Assembly (NCBI RefSeq): GCF_009659535.1
Contig: NZ_VJZZ01000007.1
Span: 186,001-250,000 of the forward strand
DNA from: Aggregicoccus sp. 17bor-14
GTDB lineage: Bacteria > Myxococcota > Myxococcia > Myxococcales > Myxococcaceae
Reading direction: 5' to 3'
DNA length: 64,000 nt
Positions 34,243-42,630 of this stretch are shown here, piece by piece. Positions within the stretch are counted from its first letter, which is position 1; every line of letters starts with the position of its first letter. A program made the translations under genes and the position numbers. The notes below the pieces were generated by a model. That model ran no database searches, had not been told where the DNA came from, and saw nothing but the letters and a program-made list of their open reading frames with translations.

Positions 34243-34779
34243 TCACCCCGCCCGGAGCGGGAAGCGGCCGAGCGGCTCCCACGGCCCGCCGAGGTAGCGC
34301 CACAGCAGCAGCGCCTCACCCCGGGTGGCGAGCGGGGCCCAGCTGCGCCCCAGCTCCGCGAGCGCGGCGCGCGCCTCCTCGGGGGTGGCCTTGTTCATCA
34401 GCGTCACGTGGGGCGTGAGCGGCTGGCGGTCCTGGGGCGTGAGCCAGGGCGCGAAGGCGCGGGCGAGCTCGGCATGGAGTGCGCGCAGCGCCGGCGCCTC
34501 CTCGGCCCGCGCCGCCATGCCGCGGCCCAGCGGCACGAGCCGCGTGAAGTGCAGCGCCACGGGCCCGTGGCGCTCGGCGGCCTGCGCGAGCGCGCGCTCC
34601 ACGGCGGGCTGCTCGGCGCCGGGCAGGTGGTGGAAGAGCGAGAGGTGCGCGGGGATGAAGTTTCGCCCGGGAGGGAAGTAGCGCCGGCGCAAGGAGTCGA
34701 GCTGCGCGAACGCGGCCGGCTCCAGGCCGAGCGTGACGAGCAGCGGGGGCCGTGCGGGGGGCTGCGCGGGGTGGCTCAT
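34243..34779 (-). CDS. 2'-5' RNA ligase family (2H phosphoesterase) protein
   Basis: 178 residues with the two HxT/S motifs of the 2H superfamily: HLSLFH (~45) and HVTLMN (~128). The fold begins LLVTLGLEPAAFAQLDSLRR. Members process 2'-5' or cyclic phosphodiester bonds in RNA or nucleotides. Most probably a cyclic phosphodiesterase or RNA ligase of the LigT/ThpR relative type; the motif spacing leaves the exact activity open. Its start region is divergent from the DUF1800 gene (180 bp). Confidence 0.85.
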   Translation of the reverse strand: MSHPAQPPARPPLLVTLGLEPAAFAQLDSLRRRYFPPGRNFIPAHLSLFHHLPGAEQPAVERALAQAAERHGPVALHFTRLVPLGRGMAARAEEAPALRALHAELARAFAPWLTPQDRQPLTPHVTLMNKATPEEARAALAELGRSWAPLATRGEALLLWRYLGGPWEPLGRFPLRAG

Positions 34780-34959
34780 CGGGCGGAGTGGGGTGGGGCG
34801 CCGAAGTCTAGGCGCAGGGCGTTCGGGACGCCCTGCAGGCGCGCGAGCATGTCGGCCTGCGAGCAGACGCCCTCCCGCACGGGCGCGTGCGCTGGCTCGC
34901 CCGGCCATGGCGAGGCCCCCCGCGCTACTTTCCGACCGGGCGCGGGTTCAGGTCTGCGT

Positions 34960-36504
34960 ATGCGCTCCCTGCCCCTGCTGGCCCTGCTCGGCGTGACGGC
35001 CTGCGCCGCCTCCCGGCCCCTGCCGCCCGCCGCCCCACCCCCACCCTTCGATGCGGAGCGCGCGCTGCACGCGCTGGAGCGGCTGGCCTACGGTCCCTCG
35101 GCACGGGACCTGGAAGCGGTGCGCCGGGTGGGCGTGGACGCCTGGGTGGACGGGCAGCTGCGCCCCGGTGGGGCCCCGCCGCCGGCGCTCGCCGCGCGGC
35201 TCGCGGCCTTTCCCACGCTCGCGCAGTCCCCGCAGCAGCTGCTCGAGTCCTTTCCGCCCCGCGGGGCCGCCGCGGAGCGCGACGGGGAAGAGGGCGGGCG
35301 CGCGCGGCTGCCGTGGGAGGAGCGGCCCCGGCGCATCGTGGAGGAGCTCGCGACGGCGAAGCTGGTGCGCGCGGTAGAGAGCGAGCGGCCGCTGGAGGAG
35401 GTGCTGGTCGACTTCTGGTTCAACCACTTCAACGTCTCGGCGGACAAGGGGGCCGTGCGCTGGCTGGTGACGTCCTACGAGCGCGACGCGATCCGTCCCC
35501 ACGTCTACGGCAAGTTCCGCGACCTGCTGGGCGCGGTGGCGCACCACCCCGCGATGCTCTTCTACCTGGACAACTGGCAGAGCACGCGCGAGGGCTTCGC
35601 GCGCGGGGGCGCTCGGGCGCCCACCGGGCTGAACGAGAACTACGCGCGCGAGCTGCTGGAGCTGCACACGCTGGGCGTGGACGGCGGCTACACGCAGCAG
35701 GACGTGCGCGAGGTGGCGCGCTGCTTCACCGGGTGGAGCCTGCGCGCGCCGCGGCGCGAGCCCGCGTTCGTCTTCCGCGCCGCCGCGCACGACCCGGGCG
35801 CCAAGCGGGTGCTGGGCCACGAGATCGACGCCGGCGGAGCGCGCGATGGCGAGGCGGTGCTGGACCTGCTCGCGCGCCAGCCCGCCACCGCGCACCTCGT
35901 GGCGCTGAAGCTCGCGCGCCGCTTCGTCTCGGACGCGCCGCCCGAGGCGCTGGTGGAGCGCGTGGCCCGCGTGTTCCTGGACACGGGCGGAGACCTCCCG
36001 AGCGTGTACCGCGCGCTGTTCCACGCGCCCGAGTTCTGGGCTCCGGAGGCGCGGGGCGCGAAGACGAAGACGCCGCTGGAGTTCGTCGCCTCGGCGCTGC
36101 GCGCCACCGACGCCCGCGTGGAGAGCGCGCGCCCACTGCTCGCGGCGCTGGCGCGCATGGGCCAGCCCCTCTACCGCGCCCCCGCGCCCACGGGCTTCGC
36201 GGACCGCGCGCAGGCCTGGGTGAGCTCGGGGTCGCTCGTGGCGCGGGTCAACTTCGGCCTCGCGCTGGCGAGCGGGCGGCTGCCCGGCGTGCACCTTCCC
36301 GAGGGCGGGCCGCCACCCGCGACGGACCCGGACGCGCTCGCGCTCGCGCTGCTGCACCGGCCGCTCTCGTCCGCCACGCGCGACACGCTGCTCGCCGCGC
36401 TGCAGGCGCCCACCGCCGCGACGGGGGACGCCCTCGGCCCTCCGCCGCCGGCGCCGCTGGTGGCAGGCCTGCTGCTGGGCTCGCCGGAGTTCCAGAAGCG
36501 CTGA
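34960..36504 (+). CDS. Exported DUF1800 lipoprotein-like protein
   Basis: 514 residues. The signal peptide MRSLPLLALLGVTAC ends at a possible lipobox (VTAC, C15). DUF1800 signatures follow: LERLAYGPSARDLEAV, EEVLVDFWFNHFNVSADKG and TGLNENYARELLELHTLGVD. Next come YTQQDVREVARCFTGWSL and LARRFVSDAPPEALVERVAR. DUF1800 almost always precedes DUF1501, as it does here (39 bp gap). Both are exported; their shared role is unknown. Confidence 0.92.
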   Translation: MRSLPLLALLGVTACAASRPLPPAAPPPPFDAERALHALERLAYGPSARDLEAVRRVGVDAWVDGQLRPGGAPPPALAARLAAFPTLAQSPQQLLESFPPRGAAAERDGEEGGRARLPWEERPRRIVEELATAKLVRAVESERPLEEVLVDFWFNHFNVSADKGAVRWLVTSYERDAIRPHVYGKFRDLLGAVAHHPAMLFYLDNWQSTREGFARGGARAPTGLNENYARELLELHTLGVDGGYTQQDVREVARCFTGWSLRAPRREPAFVFRAAAHDPGAKRVLGHEIDAGGARDGEAVLDLLARQPATAHLVALKLARRFVSDAPPEALVERVARVFLDTGGDLPSVYRALFHAPEFWAPEARGAKTKTPLEFVASALRATDARVESARPLLAALARMGQPLYRAPAPTGFADRAQAWVSSGSLVARVNFGLALASGRLPGVHLPEGGPPPATDPDALALALLHRPLSSATRDTLLAALQAPTAATGDALGPPPPAPLVAGLLLGSPEFQKR

Positions 36505-36543
36505 CGCGCGAGCCCCTTCCCCCCACTGCCTCCGGAGCCTGCC

Positions 36544-37776
36544 ATGCCCCTGTCGCGCCGAGACCTCCTGCGCACGCTCGCCCTCGCCGGTGCGGGCGGC
36601 GCGCTGCTGCCTTCCTTCCTGCAGCGTGCGCTCGCCCAGGCGGGCCCCGCGCGGCGCGCGCTCGTCACCGTGTTCCTGCGCGGCGGGGCGGATGGGCTGT
36701 CGCTGGTGCCTCCGGTGGGGGATGCGGCGTACCACCGGGCGCGGCCCTCGCTCGCGCTGCCCGAGCGCGGCGAGGGCGCGGCGCTGCGGCTCGACGGCGT
36801 CTTCGGCCTGCACCCCGGGCTCGCGCCGCTGATGCCGCTGTGGGGCGAGGGGAGGCTCGCGCTGGTGCACGGCGTGGGTCTCCCGGTGCCGGTGCGCTCG
36901 CACTTCGACGCGCAGGACTTCGTGGAGTCCGGCACGCCGGGGCGCAAGGCGACGCCGGATGGCTGGATGAACCGCGCGCTCGCGCTCGCGCCGGCCCCCG
37001 GCGGGAGCCCCCTGCGCGCGGTGGCCCTGCAGCCCACGCTGCCGCGCGCGCTGCTGGGGGAGGTGGACGCGCTCGCGCTGGCGGACCTCGAGGGCTTCCG
37101 GGTCCGGGCCGGGGCACGCTCGGAGCAGGCCGGAGCGGGCTTTGCCGCGCTCTACGCGGGGGCGGTGGACGCCGCGCTGCGCAGCACCGGGGCGGACGCC
37201 GCGCGCGCACTGCAGTCGCTGGGCGCGAGCGCGTTCGCAGAGCGTCCGCCGGAGCACGGGGCCGAGTACCCGCGCAGCGCGCTGGGCCGCAGGCTGCAGG
37301 ACGTGGCGCGGCTGCTGCGCGCGGACGTGGGGCTGGAGGTGGCGGCCACCGAGATGACGGGCTGGGACACGCACGTGCAGCAGGGCGGCGCGCAGGGGGC
37401 CTTCGCACGGCGCTGCGAGGAGCTCGCGGGAGCGCTGGCCGCGTTCGCGCAGGACCTGGGCCCGCTGCTGGAGCGCGTGGTGGTGGTGGTGCTCACGGAG
37501 TTCGGCCGCACGGTGCGCGAGAACGGCAGCCACGGGACGGACCACGGCTTTGGCAGCGCGATGCTCGCGCTGGGCGGCGGGGTGCGCGGGGGCCGCGTGC
37601 ACGGGCGCTTCGAGCCGCTGGAGGAGGCGCGCCTGCAGGACGGGCGCGACGTGCCCGCGTGGACCGACCACCGCACCGTGCTGGGCGAGGCGCTGGCCGC
37701 GAGCCGGCCGGGGGTGGACCTGGCGCGCGTCTTCCCGGGCTTCACCCCCGCCGCGCCGCTGGGGCTCTGGGGCTGA
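36544..37776 (+). CDS. Exported DUF1501 (sulfatase-like) protein
   Basis: 410 residues. The N-terminus SRRDLLRTLALAGAGGALL is a twin-arginine (Tat) signal, so the protein is exported folded, probably with bound metal. The core has ALVTVFLRGGADGLSLV, VPVRSHFDAQDFVESG, AATEMTGWDTHVQQGG and TEFGRTVRENGSHGTDHGFG. The last is the family's conserved metal-binding-like segment, and DUF1501 is grouped with alkaline-phosphatase/sulfatase folds. Substrate and role unknown. Paired with DUF1800 in a two-gene operon. Confidence 0.92.
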   Translation: MPLSRRDLLRTLALAGAGGALLPSFLQRALAQAGPARRALVTVFLRGGADGLSLVPPVGDAAYHRARPSLALPERGEGAALRLDGVFGLHPGLAPLMPLWGEGRLALVHGVGLPVPVRSHFDAQDFVESGTPGRKATPDGWMNRALALAPAPGGSPLRAVALQPTLPRALLGEVDALALADLEGFRVRAGARSEQAGAGFAALYAGAVDAALRSTGADAARALQSLGASAFAERPPEHGAEYPRSALGRRLQDVARLLRADVGLEVAATEMTGWDTHVQQGGAQGAFARRCEELAGALAAFAQDLGPLLERVVVVVLTEFGRTVRENGSHGTDHGFGSAMLALGGGVRGGRVHGRFEPLEEARLQDGRDVPAWTDHRTVLGEALAASRPGVDLARVFPGFTPAAPLGLWG

Positions 37777-37852
37777 CACTTCGATGGCGCTGGGGCGGCA
37801 GGGCCCGGGGCCATGGCCCTGCGGCCGCCTGCGGAGGCAGTATCCTCTGCGC

Positions 37853-38311
37853 ATGACGACCCCGCCCGCCGCCCGCCCGTTCCACTACTCCTTCTACGTG
37901 CGCGACCTGGACGAGGCGCGGCGCTTCTACGGCACGCTGCTCGGCTGCCCGGAGGGGCGCAGCACCGGCACCTGGGTGGACTTCGACTTCTTCGGCAACC
38001 AGATCTCCTGCCACCTCACGGGCGCGATGCCCGTCACGCGAGACACCGGCAAGGTGGACGACGTGCTCGTGCCGATGCCGCACTTCGGCGCCGTGATCGG
38101 CTGGGACGAGTTCGCGCGCCTCGCCGACCGGCTGAGCGCCGCAGGCACCGCCTTCATCATCGCGCCGCGCCTGCGCTATGCGGGCAAGCCCGGCGAGCAG
38201 ATGACGATGTTCTTCCGCGACCCCGCGGGCAACGCGCTCGAGTTCAAGGCCTTCCGCCGCGAGGAGGAGATCTTCCTCGACTGGGTGCAGGCGAAGGCGG
38301 ACCGCGCGTGA
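37853..38311 (+). CDS. VOC family protein
   Basis: 152 residues. The VOC fold is seen in FHYSFYVRDLDEARRFYGTL, then SCHLTGAMPVTRDTGKVDDV and QMTMFFRDPAGNALEFKAFR, with metal-site candidates at the first-strand His and the late Glu. This resembles a group of proteins often annotated as dioxygenase/glyoxalase-like. Its stop codon overlaps the GTG start of the next gene by 4 bp, so it is translationally coupled to the flavoprotein, suggesting a shared substrate. Confidence 0.9.
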   Translation: MTTPPAARPFHYSFYVRDLDEARRFYGTLLGCPEGRSTGTWVDFDFFGNQISCHLTGAMPVTRDTGKVDDVLVPMPHFGAVIGWDEFARLADRLSAAGTAFIIAPRLRYAGKPGEQMTMFFRDPAGNALEFKAFRREEEIFLDWVQAKADRA

Positions 38312-39474
38312 GCGCGCCCGAGGTCGTGGTGGTGGGCGGCGGCGTCGTCGGCGCGAGCGTGGCCCTCCACCTGGCCGAGCGCGGCGTGCGCGTGCGCGTG
38401 CTCGAGCGCGGGGCGGTGCCGGGGGAGGGGAGCACGGGCCGCGCCACCGGGGGCTTTCGCGCGCAGTTCGCCACCGAGGTGAACGTGCGGCTCTCGCTGC
38501 TCGCGCGCGAGACGCTGCGCAGCTTCCGCGAGCGCACCGGCGTGGACCCCGGCTACGAGCCAGTGGGCTACCTGTGGCTCGCGCGCTCGGCGCCGGTGCT
38601 CGAGACCCTGCGCGCCGCGCAGCGCGTGCAGAGGGCGGCGGGGCTCACCGAGGCGGTGGAGCTGGACCGCGAGGGCATCCGCGCCGTGAACCCCGGCGTC
38701 GTCACCGACGACGTGCTCGCCGCCGCCTGGTGCCCCACGGACGGCTACGTCCGGCCGCTCGAGGTGCTGCGCGGCTTCACCGAGGCGGCGCGGCGCCAGG
38801 GCGCGGTCTTCACGTACGGCGCGGAGGTGGTCGCGGTCGAGCGCTCGGGCGAGCGCCTCACGGCGCTGCGCACGCGCGCCGGCGAGACGGTGGCCTGCGG
38901 CGCCGTGGTGAATGCCGCGGGCGCCTGGGCCGGCGCGCTGGGTGCGCTCGCGGGCACCGCGGTGCCCGTGGCGCCGCTGCGCCGTCAGGTCGCGATGACG
39001 GTGCCCACGGACGCGCTGCCGCCGGACGTGCCGATGACCATCGTCGCCGACGACGGCTTCCACCTGCGCGCGCGCGAGGGCCGCGCGCTCTACGCCTGGC
39101 CCACCGCCGGAGACCCGGTGGACCCCTGGAGCTGCGCAGTGGAGCCCGCCTGGGTGGCCGAGGCCGCGCGCAAGGCGGGGGAGCGGGTGCCTGCGCTCGC
39201 GGGCGTGCCGGTGGACCCCGCGCGCTGCTGGGCGGGGCTCTATGAGCTCTCGCCCGACAAGCTCTCCATCCTCGGGCGCGCCCCCGGGCTCACGAACCTC
39301 TGGCTCGCCAACGGCAGCTCGGGGCACGGCGTCATGCACAGCCCCGCGCTGGGGCGCCTGCTCGCGGAGCTGATGGTCGAGGGGCGGGCGACGAGCATCG
39401 ACCCCGCGGTGCTGCGCGCCCTGCGCCCCGAGCGCTTCGACGAGGAGCCGGTCGTGGTGCGAGAAATCCTGTGA
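38308..39474 (+). CDS. FAD-dependent oxidoreductase (glycine/sarcosine oxidase-like, DAO family)
   Basis: 388 residues from a GTG within the 4-bp overlap. The dinucleotide-binding motif VVVVGGGVVGASVALHLAER is at the N-terminus, followed by GEGSTGRATGGFRAQF and FAD-binding segments. The C-terminal LYELSPDKLSILGRAPGLTN and GSSGHGVMHSPALGRLLAEL match DAO-family flavoproteins, which oxidise N-methylated or D-amino acids. Substrate unknown. Expected to be cytosolic and to act with the coupled VOC protein. Confidence 0.9.
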   Translation: MSAPEVVVVGGGVVGASVALHLAERGVRVRVLERGAVPGEGSTGRATGGFRAQFATEVNVRLSLLARETLRSFRERTGVDPGYEPVGYLWLARSAPVLETLRAAQRVQRAAGLTEAVELDREGIRAVNPGVVTDDVLAAAWCPTDGYVRPLEVLRGFTEAARRQGAVFTYGAEVVAVERSGERLTALRTRAGETVACGAVVNAAGAWAGALGALAGTAVPVAPLRRQVAMTVPTDALPPDVPMTIVADDGFHLRAREGRALYAWPTAGDPVDPWSCAVEPAWVAEAARKAGERVPALAGVPVDPARCWAGLYELSPDKLSILGRAPGLTNLWLANGSSGHGVMHSPALGRLLAELMVEGRATSIDPAVLRALRPERFDEEPVVVREIL

Positions 39475-39487
39475 CGGTGCCGGCGCG

Positions 39488-40345
39488 CTACTTCCCGAGC
39501 GGGTCCTTGCCGAGCACCGTCCAGTCGGCGTGCGCGTGGCCCTCGGCGATGACCTCGTCCATGCGGCTCGCGATGGCCGGGAGCACGGCGAGCGGGACGC
39601 CGGCGCGCGCCGCCTCCTCCTGCATGAGGCGTGCGTCCTTGCGGGCCATGGCGAGCTCCCACGAGGGGTCCGAGTAGCTGCCGCTCAGCATCCGCGCCAT
39701 GCGCGCGCCGAGCGTCGCGCCCGGGTTGAAGTACTCGAAGAGCTTCGCGGCGTCCGCGGGCGCCACCTCCAGTGCCTTCGCGAGCGAGAGCATGTCCGCG
39801 AAGCCCGAGGTGAGGAACATGAGGAACATGTTGCCGATGAGCTTCATCGACGCCGCCGCCTCCGGGCGCGGGCCCAGATGCACGAGCTTGCCGGTCATCG
39901 CCTCCAGGGCGGGCCGCACGCGCGCGAGCGGGGCCTCGTCTCCCGAGACGAGCATGGTACCGGTGGACTCGCGCGCGTTCTGCGGCCCCATGAAGACGGG
40001 GGCGTGCACGAAGTCCACCCCGCGCTCCTTCCAGCGCGCGATGCGCTCCTTCGCCCCGGACGCCGTGGTGGTGGTGTGGTCCACCAGGACCACGCCGGTC
40101 GCGAGGCCCGGGCGTGCGCGCTCGAGCACGTCGTCGACGGCTGCATCGTCGGAGAGCGTGAGGTGCACGCGCTCCGCGCCGCGCACGGCCTCCGCGGGGT
40201 CCGTGAAGGCCCTCGCCCCCGTCTCCGCCGCCACCGCCTGCGCCTTTTCGGGCGAGCGGTTCCAGACGTTGAGCTCGTGCCCCTTGAGGCGCAGCGCGCG
40301 GGTGAAGTTCGAGCCGAGCAGTCCCATTCCGAGAAAGGCGATCAT
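39488..40345 (-). CDS. NAD(P)-dependent beta-hydroxyacid dehydrogenase
   Basis: 285 residues. The N-terminal Rossmann motif is MIAFLGMGLLGSNFTRALRL. The substrate-binding signature FVHAPVFMGPQNARESTGTM, the catalytic Lys in ASMKLIGNMFLMF and LARKDARLMQ-type C-terminal helices match 3-hydroxyisobutyrate dehydrogenase/tartronate-semialdehyde reductase relatives. The lineage often includes imine reductases and glyoxylate reductases. Convergent with the flavoprotein gene (13 bp apart). Substrate uncertain. Confidence 0.9.
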   Translation of the reverse strand: MIAFLGMGLLGSNFTRALRLKGHELNVWNRSPEKAQAVAAETGARAFTDPAEAVRGAERVHLTLSDDAAVDDVLERARPGLATGVVLVDHTTTTASGAKERIARWKERGVDFVHAPVFMGPQNARESTGTMLVSGDEAPLARVRPALEAMTGKLVHLGPRPEAAASMKLIGNMFLMFLTSGFADMLSLAKALEVAPADAAKLFEYFNPGATLGARMARMLSGSYSDPSWELAMARKDARLMQEEAARAGVPLAVLPAIASRMDEVIAEGHAHADWTVLGKDPLGK

Positions 40346-40425
40346 GCAGGGGACTGTAGTGAGCGCCCTCCCCGTGGAGAAGCGCGCTCCGCTTCGAGCG
40401 CCGGATGGGCTACCCTCCGGCGCCC

Positions 40426-40890
40426 ATGGTGTTCACGAGACGGATGGCGAGTGCGGCCTTGCTAGCGGTGGTGGCGTCGAGCTCCTTCGGGTGCCGCCCC
40501 GTTCAGCGTTCGGAGTCGGTGACCCACACGGAGGAGAGGTCGAGCATGGGAGTCCACTACCTGGAGATCGTCACCCCCGACGTGGACGCCACGTGCGCGC
40601 TCTACGCGCGCGTGCACGGCCTGAGCTTCGGCCCGCCAGACCCGGAGCTCGGGCAGGCCCGCGTGGCGACGCGCGCGGACGGCTCCCTGGTCGGCATCCG
40701 CAAGCCGCTCGCCGCGCACGAGGCGCCCATCCTGCGCACCTACCTCGAGGTCGCCGACATCGAGAAGGCTGCGAAGGAGGCGGAGGCCGCCGGAGCGCTC
40801 GTCGCCTACGGGCCGACGAAGCAGGGACAGCGCGGGACCTTCGCGATCGTGATCCAGGGCGGCGTGCAGCACGGGCTCTGGCAGCGGTAG
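40426..40890 (+). CDS. VOC family protein with possible lipoprotein leader
   Basis: 154 residues from the ATG at 40426: a hydrophobic leader (MASAALLAVVASSSFGC) ends at a lipobox-like SFGC, followed by a VOC domain. An alternative ATG at 40546 (MGVHYLEIVTPDVDATCALY) is preceded by GGAGGAGAGG and would give a 114-aa cytosolic VOC protein. The domain shows YLEIVTPDVDATCALYARVH and TYLEVADIEKAAKEAEAAGA. It is unresolved which start is used; a lipid-anchored VOC protein would be unusual. Confidence 0.75.
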   Translation: MVFTRRMASAALLAVVASSSFGCRPVQRSESVTHTEERSSMGVHYLEIVTPDVDATCALYARVHGLSFGPPDPELGQARVATRADGSLVGIRKPLAAHEAPILRTYLEVADIEKAAKEAEAAGALVAYGPTKQGQRGTFAIVIQGGVQHGLWQR

Positions 40891-40995
40891 GGAGCTTGCG
40901 CGCGCCGTCTGGAGGCGCTATCGCCAGGGCCCACGTCTGGCGGACGTTACTTGCTCCTTCTCGGCCCAGGTGAGCTGGCCGCTGCGAGCCCTGCC

Positions 40996-41685
40996 ATGCA
41001 CGACCCCCGCATTCCCGTTCCTCCCGCCGAGACCCTCGGCGCCTACGACGTGTGGGCGCAGGCCTACGACGGCTTCGACAACCCGCTCATCGCGATGACG
41101 GAGCACGCGCTCGACGCGGCTCCGCTGCGCGTGGAGGGCCGGCGCGTGGTGGAGCTCGGCTGCGGCACGGGACGCAATGCGCGCCGCATCCTGTCGCTCG
41201 GCGCGTCGGCCTACGTCGGCGTGGATGGCTCCCCCGGGATGCTCGCGCGCGCGCAGGAGCGCCTCACCGGGCCCCGCGTGCGCTGGCTGCAGGCGGAGCT
41301 CTCGAGCCCGGTGCCCTTGCCGGACGGGAGCGCGGACGAGGTGCTGCTCTGCCTCGTGCTGGAGCACGTCGCGGAGCTCGGGCCGCTCTTTCGCGAGGTG
41401 CAGCGGCTGCTCGCCCCCGGGGGCAGCGTGCGCTGCCTGGAGATCCACCCGCGCCTGGTGGAGCGGGGCACGCAGGCGCACTTCTGGCACGAGGGGCGCG
41501 AGTACCGCCTCGCGAGCTACCCCCACGCGGCGGAGGCGTACGTCGCAGCGTTCGACGAGGCCGGGCTCGAGCTGGGCGCCGTGTGCGAGTGGTACGCGAC
41601 GCAGGAGGCCGAGGCGCGCTGCGCGAAGCTGCGCAAGCACCGCGGCCTCCCGGTGCTGCTGGACGTGCGCGCGTCGCGGCCCTGA
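40996..41685 (+). CDS. Class I SAM-dependent methyltransferase
   Basis: 229 residues from MHDPRIPVPP. SAM-binding motif I is VVELGCGTGRNARRI, the acidic loop is YVGVDGSPGM, and a later motif is DEVLLCLVLEHVAELGPLFR. It belongs to the UbiE/methyltransf_11 group with unspecified small-molecule substrate. A longer in-frame start upstream adds only a low-similarity leader, so the internal ATG is preferred. It lies between a VOC gene and a convergent beta-propeller gene. Confidence 0.9.
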   Translation: MHDPRIPVPPAETLGAYDVWAQAYDGFDNPLIAMTEHALDAAPLRVEGRRVVELGCGTGRNARRILSLGASAYVGVDGSPGMLARAQERLTGPRVRWLQAELSSPVPLPDGSADEVLLCLVLEHVAELGPLFREVQRLLAPGGSVRCLEIHPRLVERGTQAHFWHEGREYRLASYPHAAEAYVAAFDEAGLELGAVCEWYATQEAEARCAKLRKHRGLPVLLDVRASRP

Positions 41686-41701
41686 GGCGCGCGCGCGGCC
41701 T

Positions 41702-42358
41702 TCAACCCGGCGCGCTGCCGCGGCGAGCGGAGGCCTTCCGCACCAGCCGCAGCGTGCCGCGCTCTCCGGCGCACCAGAAGCCCCCGGCGCCGTTGCCCTC
41801 CACGCCGGCCACGAACTCCACCGGGAGCGACCACGCCTCCTGCACCGTTCCATCGGGGGCGAGGCGGCGCAGCTCGCACGGCTTGCCGCTCTCGCTCACG
41901 GCGTGCCAGAGCGCACCGTCCACGCAGGACACCCCGGTGACGAAGCGGTCCGACGCGAGCGTCTTCACCACCGCGCCGGTCCGCGCGTCCACCTTGTGGA
42001 TCCTCGCGCTCGCGTACTGGCCTACCCAGAGGTAGCCGTCCGCCCACGCCATCCCGGTGTCCTGTCCCTGCCCGGGAGCAGGCAGCCTCCGGACGACGCG
42101 GCCGTCCGAGGGCTGGAGCACGAGGATCTCTCCGCGCGCGAGCTGGTAGAGGTGCTCTCCGTCGAACGCGGTGCCGGCGTTGGCTCCGGGCACGGCGAAG
42201 CGCCGCACCACCTGCTCCGACTCGGGATCGAACGCGACCAGCTCGTCGTTGCGCGCGAACCAGACGAGCCTCCCATCGAAGGTGACGCCGTGGATCCGCC
42301 CGTCGTCGAGCGGGATGTACTCACGGACGACCTCGGCACTCGCGTCAGGCTTGCTCAT
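41702..42358 (-). CDS. Beta-propeller (SMP-30/glutamine cyclotransferase-like) protein
   Basis: 218 residues with at least four propeller blades. Blade-like units include GVTFDGRLVWFARNDELVAF, AGTAFDGEHLYQLARGEILV, GMAWADGYLWVGQYASARIH and GVSCVDGALWHAVSESGKPC. No signal peptide. Most similar in organisation to SMP-30/quinoprotein-type or glutamine-cyclotransferase-like sugar or ligand-binding propellers; catalytic residues are not evident. The start overlaps the end of the upstream 50-aa membrane protein by 14 bp, so they are coupled. Confidence 0.82.
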   Translation of the reverse strand: MSKPDASAEVVREYIPLDDGRIHGVTFDGRLVWFARNDELVAFDPESEQVVRRFAVPGANAGTAFDGEHLYQLARGEILVLQPSDGRVVRRLPAPGQGQDTGMAWADGYLWVGQYASARIHKVDARTGAVVKTLASDRFVTGVSCVDGALWHAVSESGKPCELRRLAPDGTVQEAWSLPVEFVAGVEGNGAGGFWCAGERGTLRLVRKASARRGSAPG

Positions 42359-42497
42359 GGGACTCCGTCTGGGCAGCGGGCCCGGGGCGCTTCGTCGACC
42401 AGCGCTTCACCCGCAGCGCGAGTGCTACCACGGCTGCACCGGCGCCCGTCGTCGAAGCGGCGGTGAGGGCAAGGGACGTCCAGCAGGCAGGGCACAT
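42345..42497 (-). CDS. 50-residue single-pass membrane protein
   Basis: MCPACWTS at the N-terminus (a CxxC pair) is followed by a hydrophobic helix (LALTAASTTGAGAAVVALAL) and a basic tail. A GGGAGA site precedes the ATG. It ends 14 bp inside the beta-propeller gene, which is a clear sign of an operon. Small CPAC-type membrane proteins of this size occur in many proteobacteria and are unnamed. Function unknown. Confidence 0.65.
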   Translation of the reverse strand: MCPACWTSLALTAASTTGAGAAVVALALRVKRWSTKRPGPAAQTESHEQA

Positions 42498-42630
42498 GGT
42501 CTCTCCCGGAGGGTGGTGGAAGACGTGTACGCGCGCGAGGCCCGCGCTGGCGCGTAACATTCGTGGCGCGCAAGCCGCAGCCCGGCGCCGGCCAGGTGAC
42601 AAGCGGGCCGCGCCGGCCGATCCTCCCGCC

